From Athalassotoga sp049965695 (lineage in GTDB: Bacteria > Thermotogota > Thermotogae > Mesoaciditogales > Mesoaciditogaceae), in assembly GCF_049965695.1 (NCBI RefSeq), contig NZ_JBMFWB010000009.1:11142-75141 (forward strand): a stretch of 64,000 bases of DNA, written 5' to 3'. Shown here piece after piece: positions 41,560-49,540 of this stretch; within the stretch, counting starts at the first letter, position 1, and the number at the start of each line of letters is the position of its first letter. Under the pieces are notes generated by a model. It ran no database searches. It was given only the letters and a program-made list of their open reading frames with translations, and was not told the DNA's origin. Made by a program: the position numbers and the translations under genes.

Positions 41560-42454
41560 GGATGCACTCCTTTTCAGATTTAATGGCCATAAGTGCTGCT
41601 CCTATTTCAGGTTGAAATTTGGGATTTACGAAATTCGCCTGCGGAAAAATTTTTTTGAAATCCGCTTTGAATTCTTCAAAAAAATATTTTGAACTGAAAA
41701 TTCCTCCCGTGTAAGAAAATGTAAAATCATCTTCGAGTTTGCATCTCGATTTTACCGATTTGATGATTTTCATGGATTTTTTTATGCCTTTTTTTACTAT
41801 TGACATGGCAATTTTGTCTCCTGATTCGGCATCGTCCAACACGATCTTTGCGGCAGAAGAAATTTTTGAAACATCCGTATGAGGGTAATAAAGACTTATG
41901 ATCTCATCATTTGTTTTCAGGTTGAAGTACTTCAACAGGTCCTCTTCTAACTTTGTGAATGGGCCTATACCGTCTTTATGGTTTAGAATTGCAATGGTTG
42001 CCTGTTTTGTAAGCCAAAAGCCACCGCAATATTCTTCAAAAATGTATCCCCATCCACCGCCCCTTGCCATAGTTCCATCAAAATTTCTTCCTATGACTAT
42101 CGAACCGGTGCCGGCCACCATGAGAATGCCAACTCCTCCGGTAGCCCCCCATAAAGCAGCGACTCCGTCATTTGCGATGACAGCATTTTTGATTCCGATA
42201 TCTTTGAATATCTTTTTCATGATCTCAAGATCTTTTTTGGTATCAACGCTGCTCAATCCTGCACCAACGATATCAAAACCATTTTTACCGACGTCTTTGA
42301 TACCGTTCAAAAGCACTTTTTTTGCTTTTTCAATGCCAACAGAATGATAATTTGTCGGAGAATTTATCTCTTTAAAATCGAGAACTCCTTTATCTTCATC
42401 GTAAAGCACAAATTTCGTGTGCGTGCCTCCACCATCTATTCCTATTGATCTCAT
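41540..42454 (-). CDS. BadF/BcrA-type ATPase, probable N-acetylglucosamine kinase
   Basis: A 304-residue ASKHA-fold kinase: phosphate loop GIDGGGTHTKFVLYD (5-19), VAGTGSIVIGRNFDG and the GGGWGYIFEEYCGGFWL motif characteristic of GlcNAc kinases in this family. It probably phosphorylates GlcNAc or glucosamine at O6 after import. It is between the permease genes and the deacetylase gene. Confidence 0.86.
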   Translation of the reverse strand: MRSIGIDGGGTHTKFVLYDEDKGVLDFKEINSPTNYHSVGIEKAKKVLLNGIKDVGKNGFDIVGAGLSSVDTKKDLEIMKKIFKDIGIKNAVIANDGVAALWGATGGVGILMVAGTGSIVIGRNFDGTMARGGGWGYIFEEYCGGFWLTKQATIAILNHKDGIGPFTKLEEDLLKYFNLKTNDEIISLYYPHTDVSKISSAAKIVLDDAESGDKIAMSIVKKGIKKSMKIIKSVKSRCKLEDDFTFSYTGGIFSSKYFFEEFKADFKKIFPQANFVNPKFQPEIGAALMAIKSEKECIHGRIHK

Positions 42455-42455
42455 C

Positions 42456-43292
42456 TTATCGCTTCCTCAACCTTGGATTCGTTATCTCGTCAACTGCAAA
42501 ATTCATAAGGGCAAATGATGTCCCGAGTAATGCTATAAGCAATCCCGGCACCAATAACCATCCCCATAATCCAAAAAATAGCGCCTGATCGTTTTGTGCC
42601 CAATAAAGTACCGTACCCCATGAAATGGCATTGGCATTACCAAGGCCTATGAATTCAAGACCTGCCTCACTTAAAACTCCGTAAATTGCCGAGCCAAAAA
42701 AGTTTGCGGCTATCAATCCTGCCGTGTTAGGAAGTATATCGTAAAAGATTATGTGAAATGAACTTTCGCCAACAACAATTGACGCATTGACAAACTCGCG
42801 GCTTTTGAGGCTCATCACCTGAGGGCGTAAAACCCTTGCCCCCCAGGCCCAGCCTGTGACGGTGATTACAAAGATGATTGTCCACATTCCCCTGCTCGGC
42901 ATGTAAGCGGCAAGCACTATCATCAAAGGAAGTCCTGGAATTATTAAAAACACATTGGTAAGCAAATTAAGGGTTTCATCTATCGCACCCGGGAAATATC
43001 CAGCAAGAAAGCCTATTACCACAGAGATAACGGTGGTTAAGGCTCCGACTATCAAACCAACCACAAGGGATATTCTCGTTCCCCAAATAATCTGAGAAAA
43101 AACATCCTGTCCATTTGCCGTCGTTCCCAAAATATGCCTCCAAGACGATCCTTCCATAGGCGTGAAGCCCATATACGTCGGGGAATAGGGGGCTATGTAC
43201 GGTGCAAAGATAGCCAAAACGGCAAAGAATAAAAGCATGATCGTGCCAACCGCTGCTTTTTTATCTTTAAAAAATAATTTTAAATAATTCAT
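42456..43292 (-). CDS. Opp/Dpp-type ABC permease, DppC-like
   Basis: A 278-residue membrane protein with about six segments. The N-terminal anchor is followed by the domain PTYMGFTPMEGSSWRHILGT, and the coupling segment VVGESSFHIIFYDILPNT is of DppC type. It partners the DppB-like permease four bases upstream. No ATP-binding subunit is encoded in the locus. Confidence 0.93.
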   Translation of the reverse strand: MNYLKLFFKDKKAAVGTIMLLFFAVLAIFAPYIAPYSPTYMGFTPMEGSSWRHILGTTANGQDVFSQIIWGTRISLVVGLIVGALTTVISVVIGFLAGYFPGAIDETLNLLTNVFLIIPGLPLMIVLAAYMPSRGMWTIIFVITVTGWAWGARVLRPQVMSLKSREFVNASIVVGESSFHIIFYDILPNTAGLIAANFFGSAIYGVLSEAGLEFIGLGNANAISWGTVLYWAQNDQALFFGLWGWLLVPGLLIALLGTSFALMNFAVDEITNPRLRKR

Positions 43293-43296
43293 TTCA

Positions 43297-44268
43297 TCAC
43301 ACCCTTACTCTTGGATCGACAAAGACGTATGTCATATCCGCTATGAAATTTGCGACAAGTACAGTCACGGTTATGAAGAAAAAGAGCGCTTGCATCAAAG
43401 GATAATCAAGATTTACGACGGATTGATAGAGTAGATATCCAATTCCTGGATATGAAAATACCATTTCAACAAGTAAAGCACCGCTCACGACAAACCCTAT
43501 TGCCATTGCAAAACCTGTGAAATTTGGCAAAATTGCATTTCGTGCTGCATAATTGTACTCTATAACGCTATCCGGTAAACCACCAGCGTAGGCAAATGTC
43601 ACAAAATCTTCTGAAAGTACGCTTATCATGTTATTTCTCATCGTCAAAACCCATCCTCCCAAAGCCGTTACGAATATCGTTGAAGCAGGCAAAATCGCAT
43701 GGTATAAAATTGAACCGATAAGAGCGATTCCCTGAGGCCCTGTGGCTGAAAAGGCCCCCGAGATTGGAAACCAGCCAAGTATAAAAGCCAGCAAATATTG
43801 AAATAATAAAGCAAGCCAGAAATAAGGCACACTGTTGAAGAAAATGCTTACAGGCAGACTAATCGTACTTGCAAGAGATTCACGCTTCCATGCGGTGCTT
43901 ATCCCAAGTATCGTTCCAAATGCAAAAGCAAGGACAGTCGTTATTCCTATAAGTGCAAGGGTCCATGGCATGTGTATCTCTATTTCGTACATGACGGTAG
44001 AAGGGTAATACGTTATTGAGATACCGAAATTGCCAGTTAAAGTACGGCCAAGATATTCAAAATATTGAACGAATATATTTTGATGAACGTTAACGCCAAA
44101 AGCGATCTCAAGTGATTGCAAAGCCTGAGCACTTATACGACCCTTAGATCTCGCAATTAAAGCCTCTGCCGGATTACCCGGCATCATTCTTGGTAAGATG
44201 AAATTTATTGTCATGGCTACCCACAAAGTTACAATGAATATCAAAACTTTCCTAAGAATGTACTTCAA
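43297..44268 (-). CDS. Opp/Dpp-type ABC permease, DppB-like
   Basis: A 323-residue permease: N-terminal helix, DppB motif FILPRMMPGNPAEALIARSK, and six membrane helices, with the coupling region RNNMISVLSEDFVTFAYAGGLPD. The start appears to be TTG at 44268 with AAAGGAAG about 12 bases upstream; no better start is seen. It is separated from its binding protein by a 66-base gap containing a hairpin. Confidence 0.92.
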   Translation of the reverse strand: MKYILRKVLIFIVTLWVAMTINFILPRMMPGNPAEALIARSKGRISAQALQSLEIAFGVNVHQNIFVQYFEYLGRTLTGNFGISITYYPSTVMYEIEIHMPWTLALIGITTVLAFAFGTILGISTAWKRESLASTISLPVSIFFNSVPYFWLALLFQYLLAFILGWFPISGAFSATGPQGIALIGSILYHAILPASTIFVTALGGWVLTMRNNMISVLSEDFVTFAYAGGLPDSVIEYNYAARNAILPNFTGFAMAIGFVVSGALLVEMVFSYPGIGYLLYQSVVNLDYPLMQALFFFITVTVLVANFIADMTYVFVDPRVRV

Positions 44269-44300
44269 TCAAGATCGCTTCCTTTCAAAGTATAAGAGGA

Positions 44301-44320
44301 GAGGGGCTAAATTACCCCTC
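44301..44320 (-). terminator. Intercistronic hairpin after binding-protein copy 1
   Basis: GAGGGG (44301-44306), 8-base loop, CCCCTC (44315-44320). No T-run follows on the minus strand, so it is more likely an mRNA-stabilising or partial attenuating stem that keeps binding protein in excess over permease. Confidence 0.45.
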
Positions 44321-44334
44321 CCCATTTTCTTAAT

Positions 44335-46011
44335 TCATTTAAGATGAATGTTCAAAACAACTAATTCCATGTCGATTCCGTCGGTATTCCAACCATTGCT
44401 GTAAGGATTTTCAATAGTTGGCCAACCGACGAAGGTTTTTTGACTGTAAAGATCGAAGCCGGTTCTGTTTGTGAGTACTATCATAGGTAAATCATCAAGC
44501 AGTACCTTCTCTATCGTGTACATTGCCTGTCTTTGAACGGATGGATCAGATGAAGCCATGAAATCATTCAGTGCTTTTGTTATGTCAGAATTGGTGTATC
44601 GACTGTAATCAGAGATCGCAGATTGACCTAATGGTGCTGAAAAACCCGGGTAAAATTCAGAATAGTAGGCGTTAAATGGATTTGGTCCTATTTGAGGAGT
44701 TCCGTTTAATATCACCATATCAAAATTGCCTGTCATCAACAGGGTCATATAAGTGGAGTAAGATTGCTGAACTATAGTTGTGTTTATACCTATTGATTTA
44801 AGTTCCTGAGAAATGTTTTGGGCCATCGTTATGAAGTCAGTCCATCCGGTACCCACAAGTATATTGAAAGTGGGTAATGTTTTCCCATCTGGACCCACAA
44901 GTACACCGGCACTATTTTTCTTGTACCCTACGGATTCAAGAAATTTTTGTGCCTCGTTAGGATTGTAACTGTTAAGATAGGCATCCTCTGACGCCAAATT
45001 AGTGTCATACCATTCAGATCTTTGTGCCGGTATTATCTGAGTTTGGCTTATATCATATCCACCGGTTCCCCAGTACGCTCTATCTTCAAGCAGTTTTTTG
45101 TCTATTGCTAAAGAAAGGGCCTTCCTGAAAGTGGCATTGTTAAATGGAGTTTTTGCATCATTCATGAGGAGAATATTTGAAGAATAAGTTGGCCAGAACA
45201 TAAGATTGTTTTGAGGATCTTTGTTAATCCATGTACGCATAGGATCTGCTATTGCTATATCATTTTCGTCAGTTTCGCCTTTAAGCATTTGCAAGAATGC
45301 CGCCTCGTTAGAAACATTGCCGATCATCCTTATTCCATCGATGTAAGGCCTTCCTTGCCACCAGTAATTTGGGTTCTTAGAAAAATACTCCGTGTTATTC
45401 GATACGCTGTAATTTGTTCTCAAAAAAGGTCCTGTTCCAACGGGATTATCGGCGTTTATGTAAGTAGTCGGATCTTCGACAGTAGACCAGACATGTTCAG
45501 GTACTATGCGTGTGTTACGCAAGATATAATAATCCATAGGAGTATCTGGCTTTGAGAATGTGAAAACCACATCGTCACCACTTGCTTCAACGCTTTGAAG
45601 GCCAGAGATGTCTGACCATATTCCATTGGCATCAAGAGCGGGATATTTTTTTATCAAATTAAATGTAAAGACCACGTCTTCGGGTGTAAAAGGTACGCCG
45701 TCATTCCATTTCACACCCTTTCTTATCGTGACGACCATCTTAAGATTGTTGTCTTTCCATTGATATGCGGTGCCGAGCAAAGGAGTTACGGCCCCATTCA
45801 ATGGATTCACATACATCAAAGGTTCATACACAAAGACCGTTCCTGGATCTGCGGCACCGGAAAACAGCAAAAATGGATTGAAATTTGCCGCCATGTAAGT
45901 TGGAGCGCTTCCCCCGAGATTTACAACTCCACCGTACTTCACGTTGTCTGCAAAGATGAACATTCCTAAAATCAGCATGGAAACCACTACCAAAATCCCT
46001 ACTTTTTTCAT
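44335..46011 (-). CDS. Family 5 ABC substrate-binding protein, copy 1
   Basis: A 558-residue binding protein for the adjacent permeases. The signal peptide MKKVGILVVVSMLILGMFIF has no lipobox. SBP_bac_5 motifs: VKWNDGVPFTPEDVVFTFN and NPVGTGPFLRTNYSVSNN. It is closely related to copy 2 at 51704 (for example TGFDLYSQKTFVGWPTIENP is identical), showing a duplication across the divergent promoter. The ribosome site GAGGGAGG is strong. Confidence 0.93.
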   Translation of the reverse strand: MKKVGILVVVSMLILGMFIFADNVKYGGVVNLGGSAPTYMAANFNPFLLFSGAADPGTVFVYEPLMYVNPLNGAVTPLLGTAYQWKDNNLKMVVTIRKGVKWNDGVPFTPEDVVFTFNLIKKYPALDANGIWSDISGLQSVEASGDDVVFTFSKPDTPMDYYILRNTRIVPEHVWSTVEDPTTYINADNPVGTGPFLRTNYSVSNNTEYFSKNPNYWWQGRPYIDGIRMIGNVSNEAAFLQMLKGETDENDIAIADPMRTWINKDPQNNLMFWPTYSSNILLMNDAKTPFNNATFRKALSLAIDKKLLEDRAYWGTGGYDISQTQIIPAQRSEWYDTNLASEDAYLNSYNPNEAQKFLESVGYKKNSAGVLVGPDGKTLPTFNILVGTGWTDFITMAQNISQELKSIGINTTIVQQSYSTYMTLLMTGNFDMVILNGTPQIGPNPFNAYYSEFYPGFSAPLGQSAISDYSRYTNSDITKALNDFMASSDPSVQRQAMYTIEKVLLDDLPMIVLTNRTGFDLYSQKTFVGWPTIENPYSNGWNTDGIDMELVVLNIHLK

Positions 46012-46054
46012 TTTATACCTCCCTCAAAATATGTGTTACACTTTCAAATACACT

Positions 46055-47410
46055 TCAGGAATAGTGCTTTTTTAACTCCGAATTCCATTCCCGTGAAAGT
46101 AGATCATCCACAAGTGCTTTAGCCTGTTCATAAGTTTCCGTCCTATGATCCTCCATAAGCCCGAGAATCAGACTTTGCTTGTCTCCATCTTTGAATGCCT
46201 GAAGTATCCATTCCATTCTTTGCCATCTTGGCATCATGATATGGATCATGACTTTAGAGGGCAATTTGCCTATCTTTTCATTGGATATACCTTTGCCATC
46301 AACCTTAACAGGAATCTCAACCATCACATCGTCAGGCAAACCTTCTATCGATCCTTTGTTTGGCACATTTAATATAAGTCTTGACGCTTTTTTACTTACG
46401 ATCGATTCTATAAATGGGATCAGTGCTTCCTGACTTTTTTCCGGAGGAAATGCATCGGTTATTTTAAACTCGGAATTCTCATAAACCTTTTTCAATTCGT
46501 CTGCCCTTTCTTTCAGATGGTAAAGATACATCGTCCAGCCAACCTCCGAATCCGGCCCACCTGATGCAAACCATTTTTCTTTCGTTTTTAAATCTGTGTG
46601 AAACCACCATGGTGAGACACTCCGCGTCGTATCTCCAAGAGGAAATGTACCGTAGAGTCTGTACATTTCAACAGCAGCACGTGACATCTGATCGTTCCAC
46701 GGTTGTGCGAAATATTCATCGCTTCTCCAGTAGTTTTCAGAATCTTCCGCTATCCATTTGTCTATTAATGGATAAGCATCCTTTCCCTTGTAAAGAAATT
46801 TCGTTAGCCACACACAATGATTGAAGCCTCCAACCTGTACTTCAACATCCTTTTCGTCTATTTTCAAAACGTTTAAAATTTTTTTGTACGCCAAAGATCC
46901 ATCGCAAATACCAACAGCCTTTACACCGCCATACCTGTGAACGATCGTTGTCCCTTCAAAAACAGGATTGGCAACCTGCAAATACCACGCATTCGGGCAT
47001 ATCTTTGACATATCTTTTGCAAGATCCAAAAAGAAATTCAACTGCCTGTAACCTGCAAATCCTCCATAGTAATCGCTTACCCTATCATCCACCCCTCTGT
47101 AATATCCATGTGATTCACCTATCTGTCTTTCATCTTCCATGAATCTGTAACCGTCCACTTTTACGGCATTTATTACGAAATCTGATCCGTCAAGCGCCTT
47201 TTTTCTGTCGACGGTTTTTTCGATCTTGAGATCTGCTTTTACCTCTTTTATGTACCGTAAGGCAAGATCGTAACTCATGTTCAAACGTTTTTCATCGATA
47301 TCCATGAGTGTAACCTTTGCCCCGGCAAGTGCTTTCGTTAAACTCAGATCACGAATTACCATCATTGACCATACAACACTTCCGGCACCTATTAAAGATA
47401 TCTTTACCAT
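46055..47410 (-). CDS. GH4 family NAD/Mn-dependent glycosidase, AglA-like
   Basis: A 451-residue GH4 enzyme that cleaves glycosides by a redox-elimination mechanism with NAD and a divalent metal. The N-terminal Rossmann motif ISLIGAGSVVW (4-14) is followed by LMDIDEKRLNM, HGYYRGVDDRVSDYY and WYLQVANPVFEGTT. Metal ligands are Cys in VGICDGS and His in GFNHCVWL. The pattern closely follows Thermotoga AglA alpha-glucosidase, although some GH4 enzymes act on galacturonides or phospho-sugars. Cytoplasmic. It follows the ROK gene by 11 bases. Confidence 0.92.
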   Translation of the reverse strand: MVKISLIGAGSVVWSMMVIRDLSLTKALAGAKVTLMDIDEKRLNMSYDLALRYIKEVKADLKIEKTVDRKKALDGSDFVINAVKVDGYRFMEDERQIGESHGYYRGVDDRVSDYYGGFAGYRQLNFFLDLAKDMSKICPNAWYLQVANPVFEGTTIVHRYGGVKAVGICDGSLAYKKILNVLKIDEKDVEVQVGGFNHCVWLTKFLYKGKDAYPLIDKWIAEDSENYWRSDEYFAQPWNDQMSRAAVEMYRLYGTFPLGDTTRSVSPWWFHTDLKTKEKWFASGGPDSEVGWTMYLYHLKERADELKKVYENSEFKITDAFPPEKSQEALIPFIESIVSKKASRLILNVPNKGSIEGLPDDVMVEIPVKVDGKGISNEKIGKLPSKVMIHIMMPRWQRMEWILQAFKDGDKQSLILGLMEDHRTETYEQAKALVDDLLSREWNSELKKHYS

Positions 47411-47421
47411 TTTTCTCCTCC

Positions 47422-48492
47422 TTACACTTCAGTGTAAAACCCATATTTCCGATCATAATTTTTGTAAGAAACTTTCTTTATAAATTCCTTTGCACTTATG
47501 GCAAGTGCACCGTTCACCACTGCTAAATCTTTTTTTATCGATTTTTCAATGTTAACTCTGGAAATCATTTTAAGATTTTGAATTATGCCATCGTACAGAT
47601 CTTCCACATTTCCGGCAAGTATTATCTTTGACGGATCAAACAACATTACAAGATCACTCAAAACGGATAAAACCACCTGAATTTTTTTTGATGGTTCCGA
47701 ATGCTCAAAATAAGATTCAAATGTTTCATCTTTGCCGTTGAAAATCGGAACCCATCTTCCTATCTCTCCAGCCTGTCCGTGATCGCCCTTGTAAAGTTTT
47801 CCGTTGATCATAACACCCGCTCCTATTCCTCGCCCAAAATATAAAGCAATTAAACTTTCGTCGGTCATTTTTCTGTCGGTATATTCACCGACTGCCAGAG
47901 CATTCGCATCATTTTCAAAGACAACTTCACAATTCGGAAATGAATCACGAAAATCCGGACCAAAGAAATTGTCATAAAATATGTTTTTCCATTCAAGAGG
48001 GAAATCGTCTGCTATCGAATGTGCTTCTTCATTTATTACACCTGCGACGGCAATCGTTAACGCTTCAAGGTCTGTGGGTGAAAACTGATTGCCCTTAGCG
48101 TAATCCAACAATTTATCGGTTATCTTTTTGGACAGATCAGATGGTGATTTGCAATTGAAAAGCACCTTTTCAACGATCAATGGAGTTCTGTTCAAAGTTG
48201 AAATTACGATGATAAAAAAGTCTCTTTCGATCTGAATACCGGCAATCTTTCTTGACGAATAGTTGAAAAATATTCTTTCGGCTCTTCTTCCGCCGACCGA
48301 TTTATCTTTTCCTCTTATCGATAAAAGATCATTCATGTATGGCTGAGTTACTCTTAGCACGGTTGGCAAACTCAAGTTTAACTCTTTTGATAATGCCGTT
48401 CTCGTCATTACACCTTTTCTGTAAAGTAAATCAAGGATTCTGAAAGAATTTTGTTCTCTAAGGGCAGATGCTGTCGTTTTATTAAATGTCAA
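47422..48492 (-). CDS. ROK-family transcriptional regulator
   Basis: A 356-residue NagC/XylR-type repressor. An N-terminal winged helix (about 12-65, RILDLLYRKGVMTRTALSKE) is fused to a ROK sugar-binding domain (DANALAVGEY and GRGIGAGVMINGKLYKGDHG). The zinc motif CxCGxxGC normally after the AGEIG segment is absent: AGEIGRWVPIFNGKDETFES. The start is TTG at 48490-48492, with GGAAG upstream. It heads the minus arm and most likely controls it, with a sugar from the pathway as ligand. Confidence 0.92.
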   Translation of the reverse strand: MTFNKTTASALREQNSFRILDLLYRKGVMTRTALSKELNLSLPTVLRVTQPYMNDLLSIRGKDKSVGGRRAERIFFNYSSRKIAGIQIERDFFIIVISTLNRTPLIVEKVLFNCKSPSDLSKKITDKLLDYAKGNQFSPTDLEALTIAVAGVINEEAHSIADDFPLEWKNIFYDNFFGPDFRDSFPNCEVVFENDANALAVGEYTDRKMTDESLIALYFGRGIGAGVMINGKLYKGDHGQAGEIGRWVPIFNGKDETFESYFEHSEPSKKIQVVLSVLSDLVMLFDPSKIILAGNVEDLYDGIIQNLKMISRVNIEKSIKKDLAVVNGALAISAKEFIKKVSYKNYDRKYGFYTEV

Positions 48493-48528
48493 ATTTAATA
48501 ACTTCCTTTCTTACAGAATGAAATATAT

Positions 48529-48538
48529 TTTGTTAAAT
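48529..48538. promoter_or_regulatory. Half-site TTTGTTAAAT near the ROK promoter
   Basis: TTTGTTAAAT overlaps the -10 of the ROK promoter; its inverted copy ATTTAACAAA stands at 48664-48673 in front of the divergent DeoR promoter. The pair could be operator sites bridging both promoters. Confidence 0.35.
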
Positions 48539-48565
48539 GATAAGATATATTTATCGATATGTCAA
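48537..48565 (-). promoter_or_regulatory. Sigma-70 promoter of the minus arm (ROK gene onward)
   Basis: On the minus strand a perfect TTGACA (48560-48565), 17 bases, TATCAT (48537-48542), 45 bases before the TTG start. Confidence 0.7.
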
Positions 48566-48585
48566 AGTTGTTTTACCGTTATTTT

Positions 48586-48600
48586 AGGTGAGTTTCACCT
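48586..48600. promoter_or_regulatory. Small palindrome in the divergent control region
   Basis: AGGTGA-GTT-TCACCT, perfect 6-bp inverted repeat midway between the two divergent promoters; possible operator. Confidence 0.35.
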
Positions 48601-48691
48601 GAATTTCATTGTTATAAGTATTTACTTTGTGATTACTCATGATCTCTTAGATTATCTTCCGATATTTAACAAATTCCGTTGAATACGTTGC

Positions 48692-48720
48692 TTGATTTTA
48701 TATGATTTATTATATATAAT
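48692..48720 (+). promoter_or_regulatory. Sigma-70 promoter of the plus arm (DeoR gene onward)
   Basis: TTGATT (48692-48697), 17 bases, TATAAT (48715-48720), 30 bases before the ATG at 48751. Confidence 0.7.
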
Positions 48721-48723
48721 AAA
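48706..48723. promoter_or_regulatory. AT palindrome over the DeoR-gene -10, possible operator
   Basis: TTTATTATATATAATAAA is an 18-base perfect palindrome covering the -10. Outer TTGATTT (48692) and AAATCAA (48733) extend the symmetry loosely. Autoregulation by the DeoR protein is a natural reading. Confidence 0.5.
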
Positions 48724-48750
48724 ATCAGAATAAATCAAACGGAGGAAATG

Positions 48751-49518
48751 ATGTTAACAATAGAAAGGCAGCAAAGGATCATTGAATTGTTAAAAACAGA
48801 AAAATACATGCCGGTAAATGAATTATCCAAAAGAATAAATGTATCCATAGCAACGGTTAGAAGAGATCTAACAAGACTTGAAAATGAAGGAATTTTACTT
48901 AAAATTCGAGGGGGAGCGACTCTTAGCGATCGCAGTAGATCGGAAGTTTCATTTGAAAAACGCATGAATGTTAATACAAAAGAGAAAAAAATGATAGCCA
49001 AAAAAGCAATTGAATTTATCCAAGAAAATGACATTGTAATTTTAGACGCAGGAACGACAACTTTTTTCATTGCAAAAGAAATTATCAGTGCCAATATGAA
49101 CGTTACAATAATAACGAACAGTTTGATGATTGCAAAGGAAACCGCAAATTATCCAGATTTTGATCTGATATTTATCGGTGGAAAATTTGATTGGAAGAAC
49201 ATGGCAACGATCGGATCAAGTGCTATAAAATTTGTTTCGGATTTAAGTGTTGACAAAGCGTTTATAGGTGCAAACGGCTTCGATGCAATTCATGGAGCGA
49301 TGTCATTTGATGAAGATAACGCCGTCCTGAACAAGATGATGTCAAATGCAGTTAAACATGTTTTCATCGTTGCAGATCACTCCAAAATAGGTAAAAGTGC
49401 TGTTTTTACATCTGTACCAATTGAAAAGATAGATGTCTTAATAACAGACAGATCCATAGACAATAACATAATTGAAGCCTTTGCAAGTAAAAATGTAAGG
49501 GTTGAAATTGCTGAATAG
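48751..49518 (+). CDS. DeoR/GlpR-family transcriptional regulator
   Basis: A 255-residue regulator with an N-terminal DeoR helix-turn-helix, ERQQRIIELLKTEKYMPVNE and INVSIATVRRDLTRLENEG, and the C-terminal phosphosugar sensor domain (ILDAGTTTFFIAKEI, NSLMIAKETANYP, FIGGKFDWKN, IVADHSKIGKSAV). Family members respond to sugar phosphates, so GlcNAc-6-P or glucosamine-6-P is a plausible signal. An ATG three bases earlier is possible; 48751 has the better spacing from GGAGG. Confidence 0.92.
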   Translation: MLTIERQQRIIELLKTEKYMPVNELSKRINVSIATVRRDLTRLENEGILLKIRGGATLSDRSRSEVSFEKRMNVNTKEKKMIAKKAIEFIQENDIVILDAGTTTFFIAKEIISANMNVTIITNSLMIAKETANYPDFDLIFIGGKFDWKNMATIGSSAIKFVSDLSVDKAFIGANGFDAIHGAMSFDEDNAVLNKMMSNAVKHVFIVADHSKIGKSAVFTSVPIEKIDVLITDRSIDNNIIEAFASKNVRVEIAE

Positions 49519-49540
49519 AGTTTTCAAAGGAGGAAAGATC

